A DNA stretch of 17,139 nucleotides from JBEKZQ01 sp049509675. GTDB taxonomy: Bacteria > Planctomycetota > Planctomycetia > Pirellulales > Thermoguttaceae. The notes beneath the pieces were generated by a model, which did no database searches, was not told where the DNA came from, and saw only the letters and a list, made by a program, of their open reading frames with translations. Location: NCBI GenBank assembly GCA_049509675.1, contig JBEKZQ010000221.1, positions 1 to 17,139 on the forward strand. Direction: 5' to 3'. Of the stretch, positions 1-7,004 are shown in pieces (the stretch's first letter is position 1; every line of letters begins with the position of its first letter). The position numbers were made by a program, and so were the translations under genes.

Positions 1-23
1 GACAGGGAATACAAGAAGCCACG

Positions 24-884
24 TTATTCGATCTCGATCAGCGACTCGACTTCGCCCTTGCGACTGAATCGCCCCACCAGCATTTCGCTCGACAGGTTGT
101 GTGCCAAGAGCGTGCGATTGGCCCGGGGAGCCAGCGAGCGGTAGATCAGCCATTGGCGACGGCCGATCGCCACCCGGTAGCCCACGGCCACGTCGGCCGG
201 CAGGGCCCGGACCGACTCCGCCACGGTGAGTTGCCGCCAGGTCCGCGGCTGCTTCATGCGCGTGCGGTCCAGATTGAACAGCAGCGGGCAGAACAGCCGC
301 CGGCCGGCAATACGCTGTTGCCAGTGTAATGCTCCTGGCGCCGTGCCCAGCCCACCCCCGGCCTCCGCTTCGCGCCACTCGGGCAGCGCCAGGGGAAGCA
401 CCAGTGCCAGCAGCCGGTCCCGATGCACCAGGAAACCCTCGTGGGTCTCCCGAGCCGGCTGGAAGGAGACATCCGCGGCCAGCGGCAAACGGGCGTCGTA
501 CTGCAAGGGGCCCGGCCGATCGCCCAGGATCGCGTCGGCCAGCAGCAGGAAGCGGTCTCGCTTGGCCAATAGGACGTGGCGTTCCAGGCACAGCCCGTCG
601 GCCAGCTTCGACGATAGTTCCAGATAGTCGACGTCCCCGTCCGAGACCCAGCAGGTTGCCTCCCAGGCGGAAACGGGCGAAACGGCCGTGCCGTCGCGCC
701 GCAACGCATGTTCCCATTGGCCCGAGAGAACGACGACCCGGCCGCAGCGGAGTTCCATCGCGAACGTCTGCCCAGCGTAGGCGACCGTCAACTGTAAAGC
801 CGAGCGCGACGCCTCGGACCGCAACGTGGCCGTGGCTGCCGCTTCGTCATGCCGCGACTTCGTGCGCGAGGGGGTTTTGGCCAT
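24..884 (-). CDS. Unrecognised protein, possibly beta-sandwich
   Basis: I do not recognise this protein (about 286 residues). It has no signal peptide or membrane segment. After a charged N-terminus it consists of alternating short hydrophobic stretches, suggesting a beta-rich fold. The middle part (a Trp, then DVDYLEL, then ERHVLL, then FLLLADAILG) loosely resembles the beta-sandwich region of heparinase II/III-type polysaccharide lyases, but I see no catalytic domain, so this is only a weak lead. The frame stays open to an ATG at 965. I prefer the ATG at 884 because AGGG lies six bases upstream of it, and a sigma70-like promoter (TTTGCA, 17-base gap, TATACT) would overlap the 965 start. It diverges from the YdjY-like gene at 1145, and a 67-bp palindrome lies between them. 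Confidence 0.7.
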   Translation of the reverse strand: MAKTPSRTKSRHDEAAATATLRSEASRSALQLTVAYAGQTFAMELRCGRVVVLSGQWEHALRRDGTAVSPVSAWEATCWVSDGDVDYLELSSKLADGLCLERHVLLAKRDRFLLLADAILGDRPGPLQYDARLPLAADVSFQPARETHEGFLVHRDRLLALVLPLALPEWREAEAGGGLGTAPGALHWQQRIAGRRLFCPLLFNLDRTRMKQPRTWRQLTVAESVRALPADVAVGYRVAIGRRQWLIYRSLAPRANRTLLAHNLSSEMLVGRFSRKGEVESLIEIE

Positions 885-937
885 GTCAGCCCTATTGGCC
901 AGTGCTTTGGAAAGTAGTATCTTACATTCGGAGCCAA

Positions 938-966
938 AGTATAACGGCCCGCCGGAGAACTGCAAA
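938..966 (-). promoter_or_regulatory. Candidate promoter for the gene at 24-884
   Basis: On the minus strand TTTGCA (966-961) is followed after 17 bases by TATACT (943-938), about 54 bases before the ATG at 884. The match to sigma70 boxes is 4/6 and 5/6. The TTTGCA lies in a block conserved next to another copy of the 67-bp palindrome (9067-9072), so the -35 box may be repeat-derived. No expression evidence. Confidence 0.35.
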
Positions 967-1000
967 GTGCGCCAAGTCTTCCGTTACAGGTCCATTCCGA

Positions 1001-1067
1001 ACACTAGCCCGCAGCGCCAGCAAGGGATTTGCGGCGATTCTCCCTCACTGGCGCGTCGGGCTAGTGT
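1001..1067 (+). repeat. 67-bp palindromic repeat, copy 1
   Basis: An imperfect hairpin with 27-base arms (outer ends ACACTAGCCC and GGGCTAGTGT) around a 13-base loop, TTTGCGGCGATTC. About four stem positions are unpaired, making this the most degenerate of three copies (others at 2469-2535 and 8966-9032). Similarity to copy 3 continues about 50 bases outward on the left (950-1000), including CGGAAGACTT and GCGCACTTTGCAG on the minus strand. It lies between two divergent genes. Confidence 0.9.
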
Positions 1068-1144
1068 ACCAGGAGAATTCCCGACTGTGCAGTTGTCTTC
1101 CCCTCCAGCCGGACATAAGATGCAATCAAACCAGGAGTAGAATT

Positions 1145-1924
1145 ATGAGAGTTTCCGCTGTTGTTGGCACGTCCGTTTGGTTTTCAATTGCACTCGTTCT
1201 GCCTTTGTTCCCGTGTGCTCAAGCGGTCGCACAGGATAACGACCAGCCCGCGGCGGAGAAGCCCAAGCCGGCCGATCTCGGCTCCCCGCTGGTCGATGAC
1301 CCGGCCAGTCTGGTGCGCCTCGATCCGACCTATCCGGTGTGGATCGACAAACGCAAGAAGGAGGTGGTCTTTCTTGCCCAGGTATGCCGGGCCGACTACC
1401 CGCTGGAATTCCTCGTCACCCTGCGCGACCGAAGTTATGAAGCCGTGGTGGCCACCGACGTAAGACCTTCGCTGGTCCACGCCGGGCTGCTGGCGGTGGG
1501 CGCAAAGCCGGGCCATCCGGCCAATTACAAGGACAAGTTCATCCCGCCTACCGGCACGGAAGTGGCCATCGAGTTCCGCTGGAAAGACAGCAAGGGGAAG
1601 GTGCAACACGCCCCCGCGCACTACTGGGTTCGCAACGTGCGCACCAAGAAAGCGCTGGACGTGAACTGGGTCTTCGGCGGCAGCGGCTTTACCAAAGACG
1701 AGACCACCGGCAAGCAGTATTACCTGGGCGACAGCGGCGATTTCATTTCCGTCTTGAATCTCCCCACCGCCACGCTCGATCTGCCCATCCAGAGCACCTC
1801 GGCACTGGAATCGCGATTGTTCGAGGGGTTCGTCGAGCACTTGCCCCCGGAAAAGACGCCCGTCACGGTCATTCTCATTCCAGTAAAGTTGGCCAAGGCC
1901 GGGAGTGTGAGATCTGGTCTCTGA
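1145..1924 (+). CDS. Secreted YdjY-like protein
   Basis: A 259-residue exported protein. Residues 1-29 form a Sec signal peptide (basic start, hydrophobic core, AxA site at AVA before QDNDQ). The mature part carries the pattern I associate with the YdjY domain, a family common in planctomycetes with no established biochemistry: PVWIDKRKKEVVFLAQVC, then a block with LVHAGLLAVGAKPG, then PPTGTEVAIEFRWKD and WVFGGSGF. AGGAG about nine bases upstream supports the ATG. The last residues (GSVRSGL) and the TGA stop fall in a TGAGATTTGAGATT-type array, so the C-terminal tail may be repeat-derived. It converges on the response regulator at 1959-2366. Family assignment is from memory of the pattern. 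Confidence 0.85.
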   Translation: MRVSAVVGTSVWFSIALVLPLFPCAQAVAQDNDQPAAEKPKPADLGSPLVDDPASLVRLDPTYPVWIDKRKKEVVFLAQVCRADYPLEFLVTLRDRSYEAVVATDVRPSLVHAGLLAVGAKPGHPANYKDKFIPPTGTEVAIEFRWKDSKGKVQHAPAHYWVRNVRTKKALDVNWVFGGSGFTKDETTGKQYYLGDSGDFISVLNLPTATLDLPIQSTSALESRLFEGFVEHLPPEKTPVTVILIPVKLAKAGSVRSGL

Positions 1925-1936
1925 GATTTGAGATTC
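1908..1936 (+). repeat. Short TGAGAT array at stop codon
   Basis: A low-complexity run built from GAGATCT, CTGAGATTTGAGATT units. It contains the TGA stop of the YdjY-like gene (1922-1924) and further TGA triplets. Similar units follow clpS at 13929-13974. Confidence 0.6.
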
Positions 1937-1958
1937 GCAAATACCGGATCCCGCCCCA

Positions 1959-2366
1959 CTACTTCGGCTTCAGCAGCCGTTCGACGCTTTCCAACAGCCG
2001 GTCCATGGCGAACGGCTTGCGGATATAGTCGTCCACACCCAGCATCTCGGCGTAGGCCTTGTGTCGATTGCCCTCGTTCGCAGTAATCATAACCACCCGC
2101 AAGGGGACCGGCCGCGTCCGCCGCAGCTTCTCCAACACCAGGAAACCGCTCCGCTTGGGCATCATCATGTCGAGGATGACCAGGTCGGGGTCTTCCCGCT
2201 CGGCCATGGCCAGCCCTTGGTTGCCGTCCCGGGCCACGAGCACCTGATACCCGCCGGCCTCCAGGGCGATCCGCATGGAATCGACGATTTCCCGGTCGTC
2301 GTCGACCAGCAGGATTCGTTTTTGGTTCTCGCTGGTCTTTTCGGGAGTGACATTTTCTTCGGGCAT
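1959..2366 (-). CDS. Stand-alone response regulator receiver
   Basis: A 135-residue CheY-like protein consisting of one receiver domain (about residues 17-133) and no output domain. It has the acidic cluster DDD at 22-24, the phosphoacceptor Asp66 in LVILDMMMP, Thr95 in MITAN, and Lys117 in IRKPF, so the phosphorylation site is intact. The N-terminal 16 residues are polar and probably flexible. AGGAAGG lies ten bases before the ATG, a slightly long but convincing spacing. No histidine kinase is in the window, so the partner is unknown. Single-domain regulators commonly act by protein-protein contact or as phosphorelay intermediates. The gene is convergent with the YdjY-like gene and divergent from the gene at 2725. 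Confidence 0.93.
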   Translation of the reverse strand: MPEENVTPEKTSENQKRILLVDDDREIVDSMRIALEAGGYQVLVARDGNQGLAMAEREDPDLVILDMMMPKRSGFLVLEKLRRTRPVPLRVVMITANEGNRHKAYAEMLGVDDYIRKPFAMDRLLESVERLLKPK

Positions 2367-2468
2367 GATTGATCAACCTTCCTGGTGGAGCATCGCGTGA
2401 CAGATCCCGCTTCTACATTCGTACCCCAGGCTGCCCGGCTTTGCAAGGGCCCCTTACTGCCGTATCAC

Positions 2469-2535
2469 ACACTAGCCCGACGCGCCAGCGAGGGATCTGC
2501 GGCGATTCTCCCTCGCTCGCGCGTCGGGCTAGTGT
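2469..2535 (+). repeat. 67-bp palindromic repeat, copy 2
   Basis: Same hairpin as at 1001-1067, in the same orientation, with loop TCTGCGGCGATTC and a single stem mismatch. Relative to copy 3 an A:T pair in each arm is replaced by C:G, a compensatory change. The right flank (ATCGCGACTTT, then TCCTGT) resembles the matching flank of copy 3. It lies between the divergent response regulator and the gene at 2725. Confidence 0.9.
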
Positions 2536-2642
2536 TCTGCATCGCGACTTTCCCATTGTCCTGTTTGCCGTTTGTCTTGCCTTGACGCGATTGAGCGGCC
2601 GATCTACCATTGCCACCGCGGCCTGAATCGGCCAGTAGCCCG

Positions 2643-2700
2643 TAGGACGGATTGCCAATTCCGTCCCTGTTTTGCGAGACGGATTGGCAATCCGTCCCAC
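2643..2700 (+). repeat. Paired GGATTGGCAATCC palindromes
   Basis: Two near-palindromes, GGACGGATTGCCAAT...CCGTCC (2645-2666) and GACGGATTGGCAATCCGTC (2678-2696), are themselves inverted copies of each other, so the stretch can fold as one long hairpin or two short ones. It ends 24 bases before the GTG at 2725. It occupies the start of an open frame that otherwise could extend that gene upstream. Confidence 0.85.
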
Positions 2701-2724
2701 GATGGTCGCTTGCGGGGGACGTCC

Positions 2725-3393
2725 GTGCCCAAGAAATCGCGCATCCTGGCGGTGGTGTTCTGCGGCGTGCTGCTGGTGCTCTTGGCCCTGTTGGGCGTGT
2801 ACCTGGCCCTCCGACACGAGCCGGCCTTCTATCGGCGTGCCCTGACCGGTGATGCGGCGGCCGAGAAAAAGGCCAGCGAAAAGATGCTCCAAGGCGTGGC
2901 CCACCTGGGGAGCAATCTGGCCAAGCAGGGGCAGTGGCAGGCGGTTTTTTCGGCCGAGGAGATCAACGGCTGGCTGGCGGTCGATCTGCCGCGGAACCAT
3001 CCTGACGCCCTGCCGCAGGGCATGCACGATCCCCGCGTGGTGATCGAGCCCGATGGCGTTACCTTGGCCTGCCGCATGGACCGCGGCGGTCTCAGTGGAG
3101 TGGTCTCCGTCAAGGTGGATCTCTACCTGCAGGAGCCCAATGTGGTCGCCCTGCGGGTCCGCTCGGCCCGGCTGGGCGCCATTCCCGGGCCGCTCAAGCC
3201 GGTACTGGACGCCATCAGCGCGGCCGGCCGGCACGCCGGTATCCCGGTCGATTGGCGGCAGGCCGATGGCGACCCGGTGGCGCTGGTCTCGATCCCTCCT
3301 CCGCGCGATCCGCACGGCAAGCGGGTCCGCATCGACACCTTGCGGTTGTCGCCGGGCCAAATCTACCTCTCCGGCGCCACGCAAAGTCGCTGA
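2725..3393 (+). CDS. Membrane-anchored protein, DUF2140-like pattern
   Basis: A 222-residue protein with a basic start (PKKSR) and one hydrophobic segment at about residues 7-25, then an outward-facing domain of about 190 residues. The pattern FSAEEINGWLAVDLP, an alternating beta stretch with VVIEPDGVTLACRM, and RLGAIPGPLKPVLDAI resembles the organisation of DUF2140/YpmS-type anchored proteins. This is a loose comparison, not an identification. I chose the GTG at 2725 because GGGGG lies about eight bases upstream, and the in-frame codons before it (back to an ATG at 2572) run through palindromic repeats. The large exported protein at 3791 follows on the same strand, but a 138-bp element separates them, so co-transcription is uncertain. 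Confidence 0.75.
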   Translation: MPKKSRILAVVFCGVLLVLLALLGVYLALRHEPAFYRRALTGDAAAEKKASEKMLQGVAHLGSNLAKQGQWQAVFSAEEINGWLAVDLPRNHPDALPQGMHDPRVVIEPDGVTLACRMDRGGLSGVVSVKVDLYLQEPNVVALRVRSARLGAIPGPLKPVLDAISAAGRHAGIPVDWRQADGDPVALVSIPPPRDPHGKRVRIDTLRLSPGQIYLSGATQSR

Positions 3394-3450
3394 AGTATCT
3401 GCAAGCCGCCGCCGTGCAGACTCTAACGTGCGGCTTGAGTGGTTTTGGGT

Positions 3451-3588
<138 letters not shown>

Positions 3589-3790
3589 GGTCTTTCTTTT
3601 TTTATCTGTGTTTAATCCGTGTTTCATCCGTGGCTGCTTCCTCCGCCCCCCGTCGCCACTCCCCGAAGAGCCGCTCCGATCCGCACTTCTTGCAATTGGC
3701 TCTTTATTCATTCACTCCAGACAACCGATCTTATCGGATGCCGGAGGCTATGGCCTCATGGCCTGCGGAGACACTCAGGGGAGGCGAGAA
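3589..3790. other. Leader region with ATCCGTG motif
   Basis: No gene seen. It holds TTTAATCCGTG and TTTCATCCGTGG, close to the motif repeated at 15391-15484, then an A/T-richer stretch leading to the GGGGAGG ribosome site just before 3791. No convincing promoter was recognised. Confidence 0.5.
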
Positions 3791-6616
3791 ATGCTGCGTC
3801 GGCGAATCGACCTGACTTGGCCGAGTTTAGGTATCCTCTTGGTACTATTCGGTTTATGCGTTCGTTGTCCGCGCTCCTGGGAACGCGTGGCCCGATTGGA
3901 AGCCCTCCAGGTTCCGGCGGCCACGCAAAGCCATCCCAAACGCGGCAAACTACGGAATCAGCAGACAATTACCCAAACCACGGACGTTTCCGAGGGCGCG
4001 CCGCGGGCGGTTGAGCTGGCCCCAAAGATTGCGGCCAACCCCCTAGCGACGGAAACGCCGGTTTCCGAACCGGTTATGAAGGAGCCGGAGACGCCCAGCG
4101 CCGAGCCCGCCCAAAACGCTCCAACGGCGACCTTGCCCACTATCGAGGTGGCTCTGGCTCCTGCCACCGGCCCAAAGGCCGAGATGGCGGTTGTCGCCAA
4201 GCCGACGCCGCTGCCTGACGCCACGGCAGCCGACGCCGCGCCCGTGGCAGAGCCGGCCGTTTCGGCACAAAAGACGCCAGCCGCCGAAGTATCGCCAATG
4301 CTTGCCCTGCGAATGCCCCGGACCGAGCCGGCGGCCGGCATGGAACTGGACAAATCGCCTCCCGCTGGCTCGTCCTATCCCGACACGGGCATGAAGCCCG
4401 TGGATCCGCCTGAGTCTAAGGCGACTGGCACGGGCGAAGGGGACAGTCCCATTTTCGTTGAACGAAAATTGGGACAGTCCCCCGCTCGTTCCGAGCCGCC
4501 TGCTCCCGAGGCCCTCGCTTCCGTATCGCCGACCGCCAAGGCGGCGGCGCCCGCCCCGGCGCCCATCGCGCCGGCCGCAATACCGGAACCGGCGTGGCAA
4601 GAGCCGACGGCCTTGCTGGCGCGCTTGGAAAAACTCTCTACGCACGCGGCGGCCGCCGCTTGGGCCGCCGAGACCAGCCGCTTGGTCCGCGATCTGGGCG
4701 CCGCTGTCTCCTCCCGATCACAGGAGCGGTCCGCCCTGATCGAGCGGCTGGATCGTTCGGCCGCACAGGGCATCGCCTTGGCGACGAAGCTCAGCGATCG
4801 AAATCTGGCGCAGGAAACGGCACGGATCGCCAACGCCATTGAGCGTCGCCTTAGCGTCTGGCAGCACCTGGTCCAGATCGATGACGCGGCGCCGGGCCAG
4901 TTGCGCACTCAGCCGGCCGACGGCAAGACCATCTCGCTGTGCCTGGCCAAGATCGACGAGATGACCCGCGGCTCGGCGGACGGCGAGGACTGGCGCAAGT
5001 ATCTACTGCTGGACGCCTTGCAGCAATGGTCGGCCGAGCGGAAGTCGTCGGACGATCGGGTTCCGCGCGACCTGGCCCAGCGGCTGCTCAAGCGGTTGAC
5101 CCAGACGCCCATGCAAGCGCGGCAGCGGCAGTTCCTCTCCAGCGGTCCGTTGGCCACCTTGCAGCAGGAGTTGCTGCGGCACGCGGCCCAGCCGGTTACC
5201 GCCGCGGCCCTGCTGGAGCACATGGAACGCTACGAGCAGAGCGGGCTCACCAGTGACGCCCGGCTGCTGGCCACCGATTGTCAATACTTGGCCCTCGCGG
5301 CCGACGAAACGCACCGGCAAATGGCCGGCGACGTGGAAAGCCATTATCGCAACGCGAACGTGCGGTTCGCGGTCTCGGCGGAATTGCTCAACCGCCTGAT
5401 TCCCAAGCGCCAGCCGGAATATGCCCCGGTGAGCGACACGATTCTGGGTCATCCGGTGCAGGGCGACAGCCTGTTGTCCAGCGCGGTGGCGGTGCGGCTA
5501 TTGCCCGATCCGCGCCGCGTGCTGCTGGCCTTGGAGATCCACGGCACGATCGACTCCTCGACGTTTTCGACCGCCGGCCCGGCCACCTTCTTCAACGACA
5601 GCCAATCGGTCTACACGGCCCGCAAACCGTTGCAGATCGATCTGCGGGGAATTCGCTTGTGGCCTACCCAGGTGGACGTGGAGAACAACACGCACTTGCG
5701 GCATCTGGCGACCGATTTCGACGGCTTTCCCTTAGTGAGCAACATCGTGCGCGGGGTGGCCCGCTCGCAGGAAGAGCAGAGTCAGCCGGCGGCGCAGGAG
5801 GAAGTCAAGCAGAAAGTGGCCGCCCAGGCCCAGGACCGCATCGATCGGGAAACGAGCGTGCAATTGGCGCGGGCCGCCCGGCGGCTGCACGAGCAGGTGC
5901 TCGGCCCCATGGATGGCCTGGCGGTCGAGCCGACCCTGATCGCCGCCGAAACCACCGAGCAACGGTTCATCATGCGGGTGCGTCTGGCGGGCCGGGACCA
6001 GTTGGGTTCTCACACGCCGCGGCCGCAGGCCCCCGCCGACAGCCTGGCCAGCATCCAGGTCCACCAGTCGGCCCTGAACAACGTGCTGGACCGCTTGGAA
6101 CTGGACGGCCGAACCTTCACCATGCCCGAGCTTCTGCGGCACGTTTCCGAGCGGCTGAGCCGGCCCCTGCCCATGCCGGTCAATGCCGACCACGACGACG
6201 TCGAGATCACCTTCGCCCGCGAGAATGCGGTCCGCTTGCACTGTGCCGACGGCAAGATCGAGGTGACGCTGGCCGTGGCGGAATTGTACAAATCGCCCCG
6301 GCGTTGGAACGATTTCCGGGTTCGCGCCTATTATCGTCCGGAGGTGAAAGGACGCTCGGTCGAGATGGTCCGCGACGGCGTGGTGCAGTTGATCGGCACC
6401 CATCTAAGCACGGGCGGACAGATCGCCCTGCGCGGCGTGTTTTCCAAGGCGTTTGCCAAGACCGCGCCTTGGAGCGTGATTCCGGAGAAGCTCTCCAACG
6501 ATCCTAAGCTGGCCGACCTGGCGATTACGCAGTTCGCGGTCGACGACGGCTGGGTGGGCATCGCCCTGGGCCCGCACCACCGCACCACCTTGCGCGAGGT
6601 GATCTTCCGGCGGTAA
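3791..6616 (+). CDS. Large Ala/Pro-rich exported protein of unknown function
   Basis: A 941-residue protein I do not recognise. An arginine-rich start (MLRRRID) and a hydrophobic stretch at about residues 12-27 suggest a membrane anchor or signal peptide. Residues about 45-270 are Ala/Pro/Glu-rich and low in complexity, like a flexible spacer. A helical region follows (about 275-530). The C-terminal 400 residues (from LNRLIPKRQPEYAP) alternate beta-like stretches with a charged helical insert near residues 650-700. GGGGAGG about eight bases upstream fixes the ATG at 3791; earlier in-frame codons run through repeat-rich leader. Residues 217-231 are encoded by a palindromic repeat (4439-4482) inserted in the spacer. 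It converges on the phosphohexomutase at 7005. The role is unknown; an envelope function is only a guess. Confidence 0.85.
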   Translation: MLRRRIDLTWPSLGILLVLFGLCVRCPRSWERVARLEALQVPAATQSHPKRGKLRNQQTITQTTDVSEGAPRAVELAPKIAANPLATETPVSEPVMKEPETPSAEPAQNAPTATLPTIEVALAPATGPKAEMAVVAKPTPLPDATAADAAPVAEPAVSAQKTPAAEVSPMLALRMPRTEPAAGMELDKSPPAGSSYPDTGMKPVDPPESKATGTGEGDSPIFVERKLGQSPARSEPPAPEALASVSPTAKAAAPAPAPIAPAAIPEPAWQEPTALLARLEKLSTHAAAAAWAAETSRLVRDLGAAVSSRSQERSALIERLDRSAAQGIALATKLSDRNLAQETARIANAIERRLSVWQHLVQIDDAAPGQLRTQPADGKTISLCLAKIDEMTRGSADGEDWRKYLLLDALQQWSAERKSSDDRVPRDLAQRLLKRLTQTPMQARQRQFLSSGPLATLQQELLRHAAQPVTAAALLEHMERYEQSGLTSDARLLATDCQYLALAADETHRQMAGDVESHYRNANVRFAVSAELLNRLIPKRQPEYAPVSDTILGHPVQGDSLLSSAVAVRLLPDPRRVLLALEIHGTIDSSTFSTAGPATFFNDSQSVYTARKPLQIDLRGIRLWPTQVDVENNTHLRHLATDFDGFPLVSNIVRGVARSQEEQSQPAAQEEVKQKVAAQAQDRIDRETSVQLARAARRLHEQVLGPMDGLAVEPTLIAAETTEQRFIMRVRLAGRDQLGSHTPRPQAPADSLASIQVHQSALNNVLDRLELDGRTFTMPELLRHVSERLSRPLPMPVNADHDDVEITFARENAVRLHCADGKIEVTLAVAELYKSPRRWNDFRVRAYYRPEVKGRSVEMVRDGVVQLIGTHLSTGGQIALRGVFSKAFAKTAPWSVIPEKLSNDPKLADLAITQFAVDDGWVGIALGPHHRTTLREVIFRR
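4439..4482 (+). repeat. GGGGAC palindrome inside a coding region
   Basis: GGGGACAGTCCCATTTTCGTT pairs with AACGAAAAT(T)GGGACAGTCCCC, a nearly perfect 21-base stem within the Ala/Pro-rich part of the 941-residue protein. It is read through in frame as GDSPIF...LGQSP, unlike its surroundings. A relative of the GGGACAGTCCCC end occurs inside the phosphohexomutase near 7864-7875. Just upstream is a second small hairpin, ACGGGCATGAAGCCCGT (4385-4401). Confidence 0.85.
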
Positions 6617-6640
6617 GCGCGCGTGGTGTCGGCCCGAATT

Positions 6641-6792
6641 GGGTGCCACTGGCTTGCCAGTGCTGCTCCGTTTCGGTTCTTGCAGCACCGAGCTGCCAAA
6701 GACGCCTCCGCGCCGTTCATCGCACAGGCAAACCGCCATTGCGACGCATGCCGCAAGAGGCGCCCGAGAATGCACGGGCAAGCCTGACACCC
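6641..6792 (+). repeat. GGGTGCCAC repeat with degenerate inverted end
   Basis: Starts GGGTGCCACTGGCTTGCC with a compact CACTGGCTTGCCAGTG hairpin, and ends with GCACGGGCAAGCC and CACCC, a degraded inverted copy. It lies 24 bases after the stop of the 941-residue protein, in a convergent gap. It belongs with the elements at 3451-3588 and 15523-15547. Confidence 0.6.
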
Positions 6793-6906
6793 GGCGTTCG
6801 GAATCGCAGAAAACCCCGGAAAACTGAGGCTCCTGAGCAAGAAAGTGTCATTGCATTACCCCTCGCGGAAATCGGCGTTTAATAGGTGTCGCGTCGCCCG
6901 CCAAGA

Positions 6907-6963
6907 CCCGCCGTAAACGGCGGGCCGAATACCGGCTGCGCCGGAAAGGGGCCTGAAGGCCCC
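6907..6963. terminator. Three consecutive GC-rich hairpins between convergent genes
   Basis: Perfect stems at 6907-6924 (CCCGCCGT/ACGGCGGG), 6932-6944 (CCGGC/GCCGG) and 6948-6963 (GGGGCCT/AGGCCCC) follow each other, 40-100 bases from the end of the phosphohexomutase gene. There is no T-run, so these are not classical intrinsic terminators. Position between two converging genes makes a bidirectional transcript-end or RNA-stabilising role plausible. Confidence 0.4.
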
Positions 6964-7004
6964 TGGGCGGGCAAAGTTCGTGCGCATGGGCTCGCTGCAC
7001 TCGT

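Noticed and set aside
329..1144. Upstream in-frame extension of the YdjY-like gene
   Set aside because: It runs antisense through the 24-884 gene and through the 67-bp repeat; the ATG at 1145 has a ribosome site and begins a signal peptide.
5278..6507. 409-codon plus-strand frame within the 941-residue protein gene
   Set aside because: Gly/Arg/Pro-rich shadow of the true frame with no ribosome site or recognisable domain.
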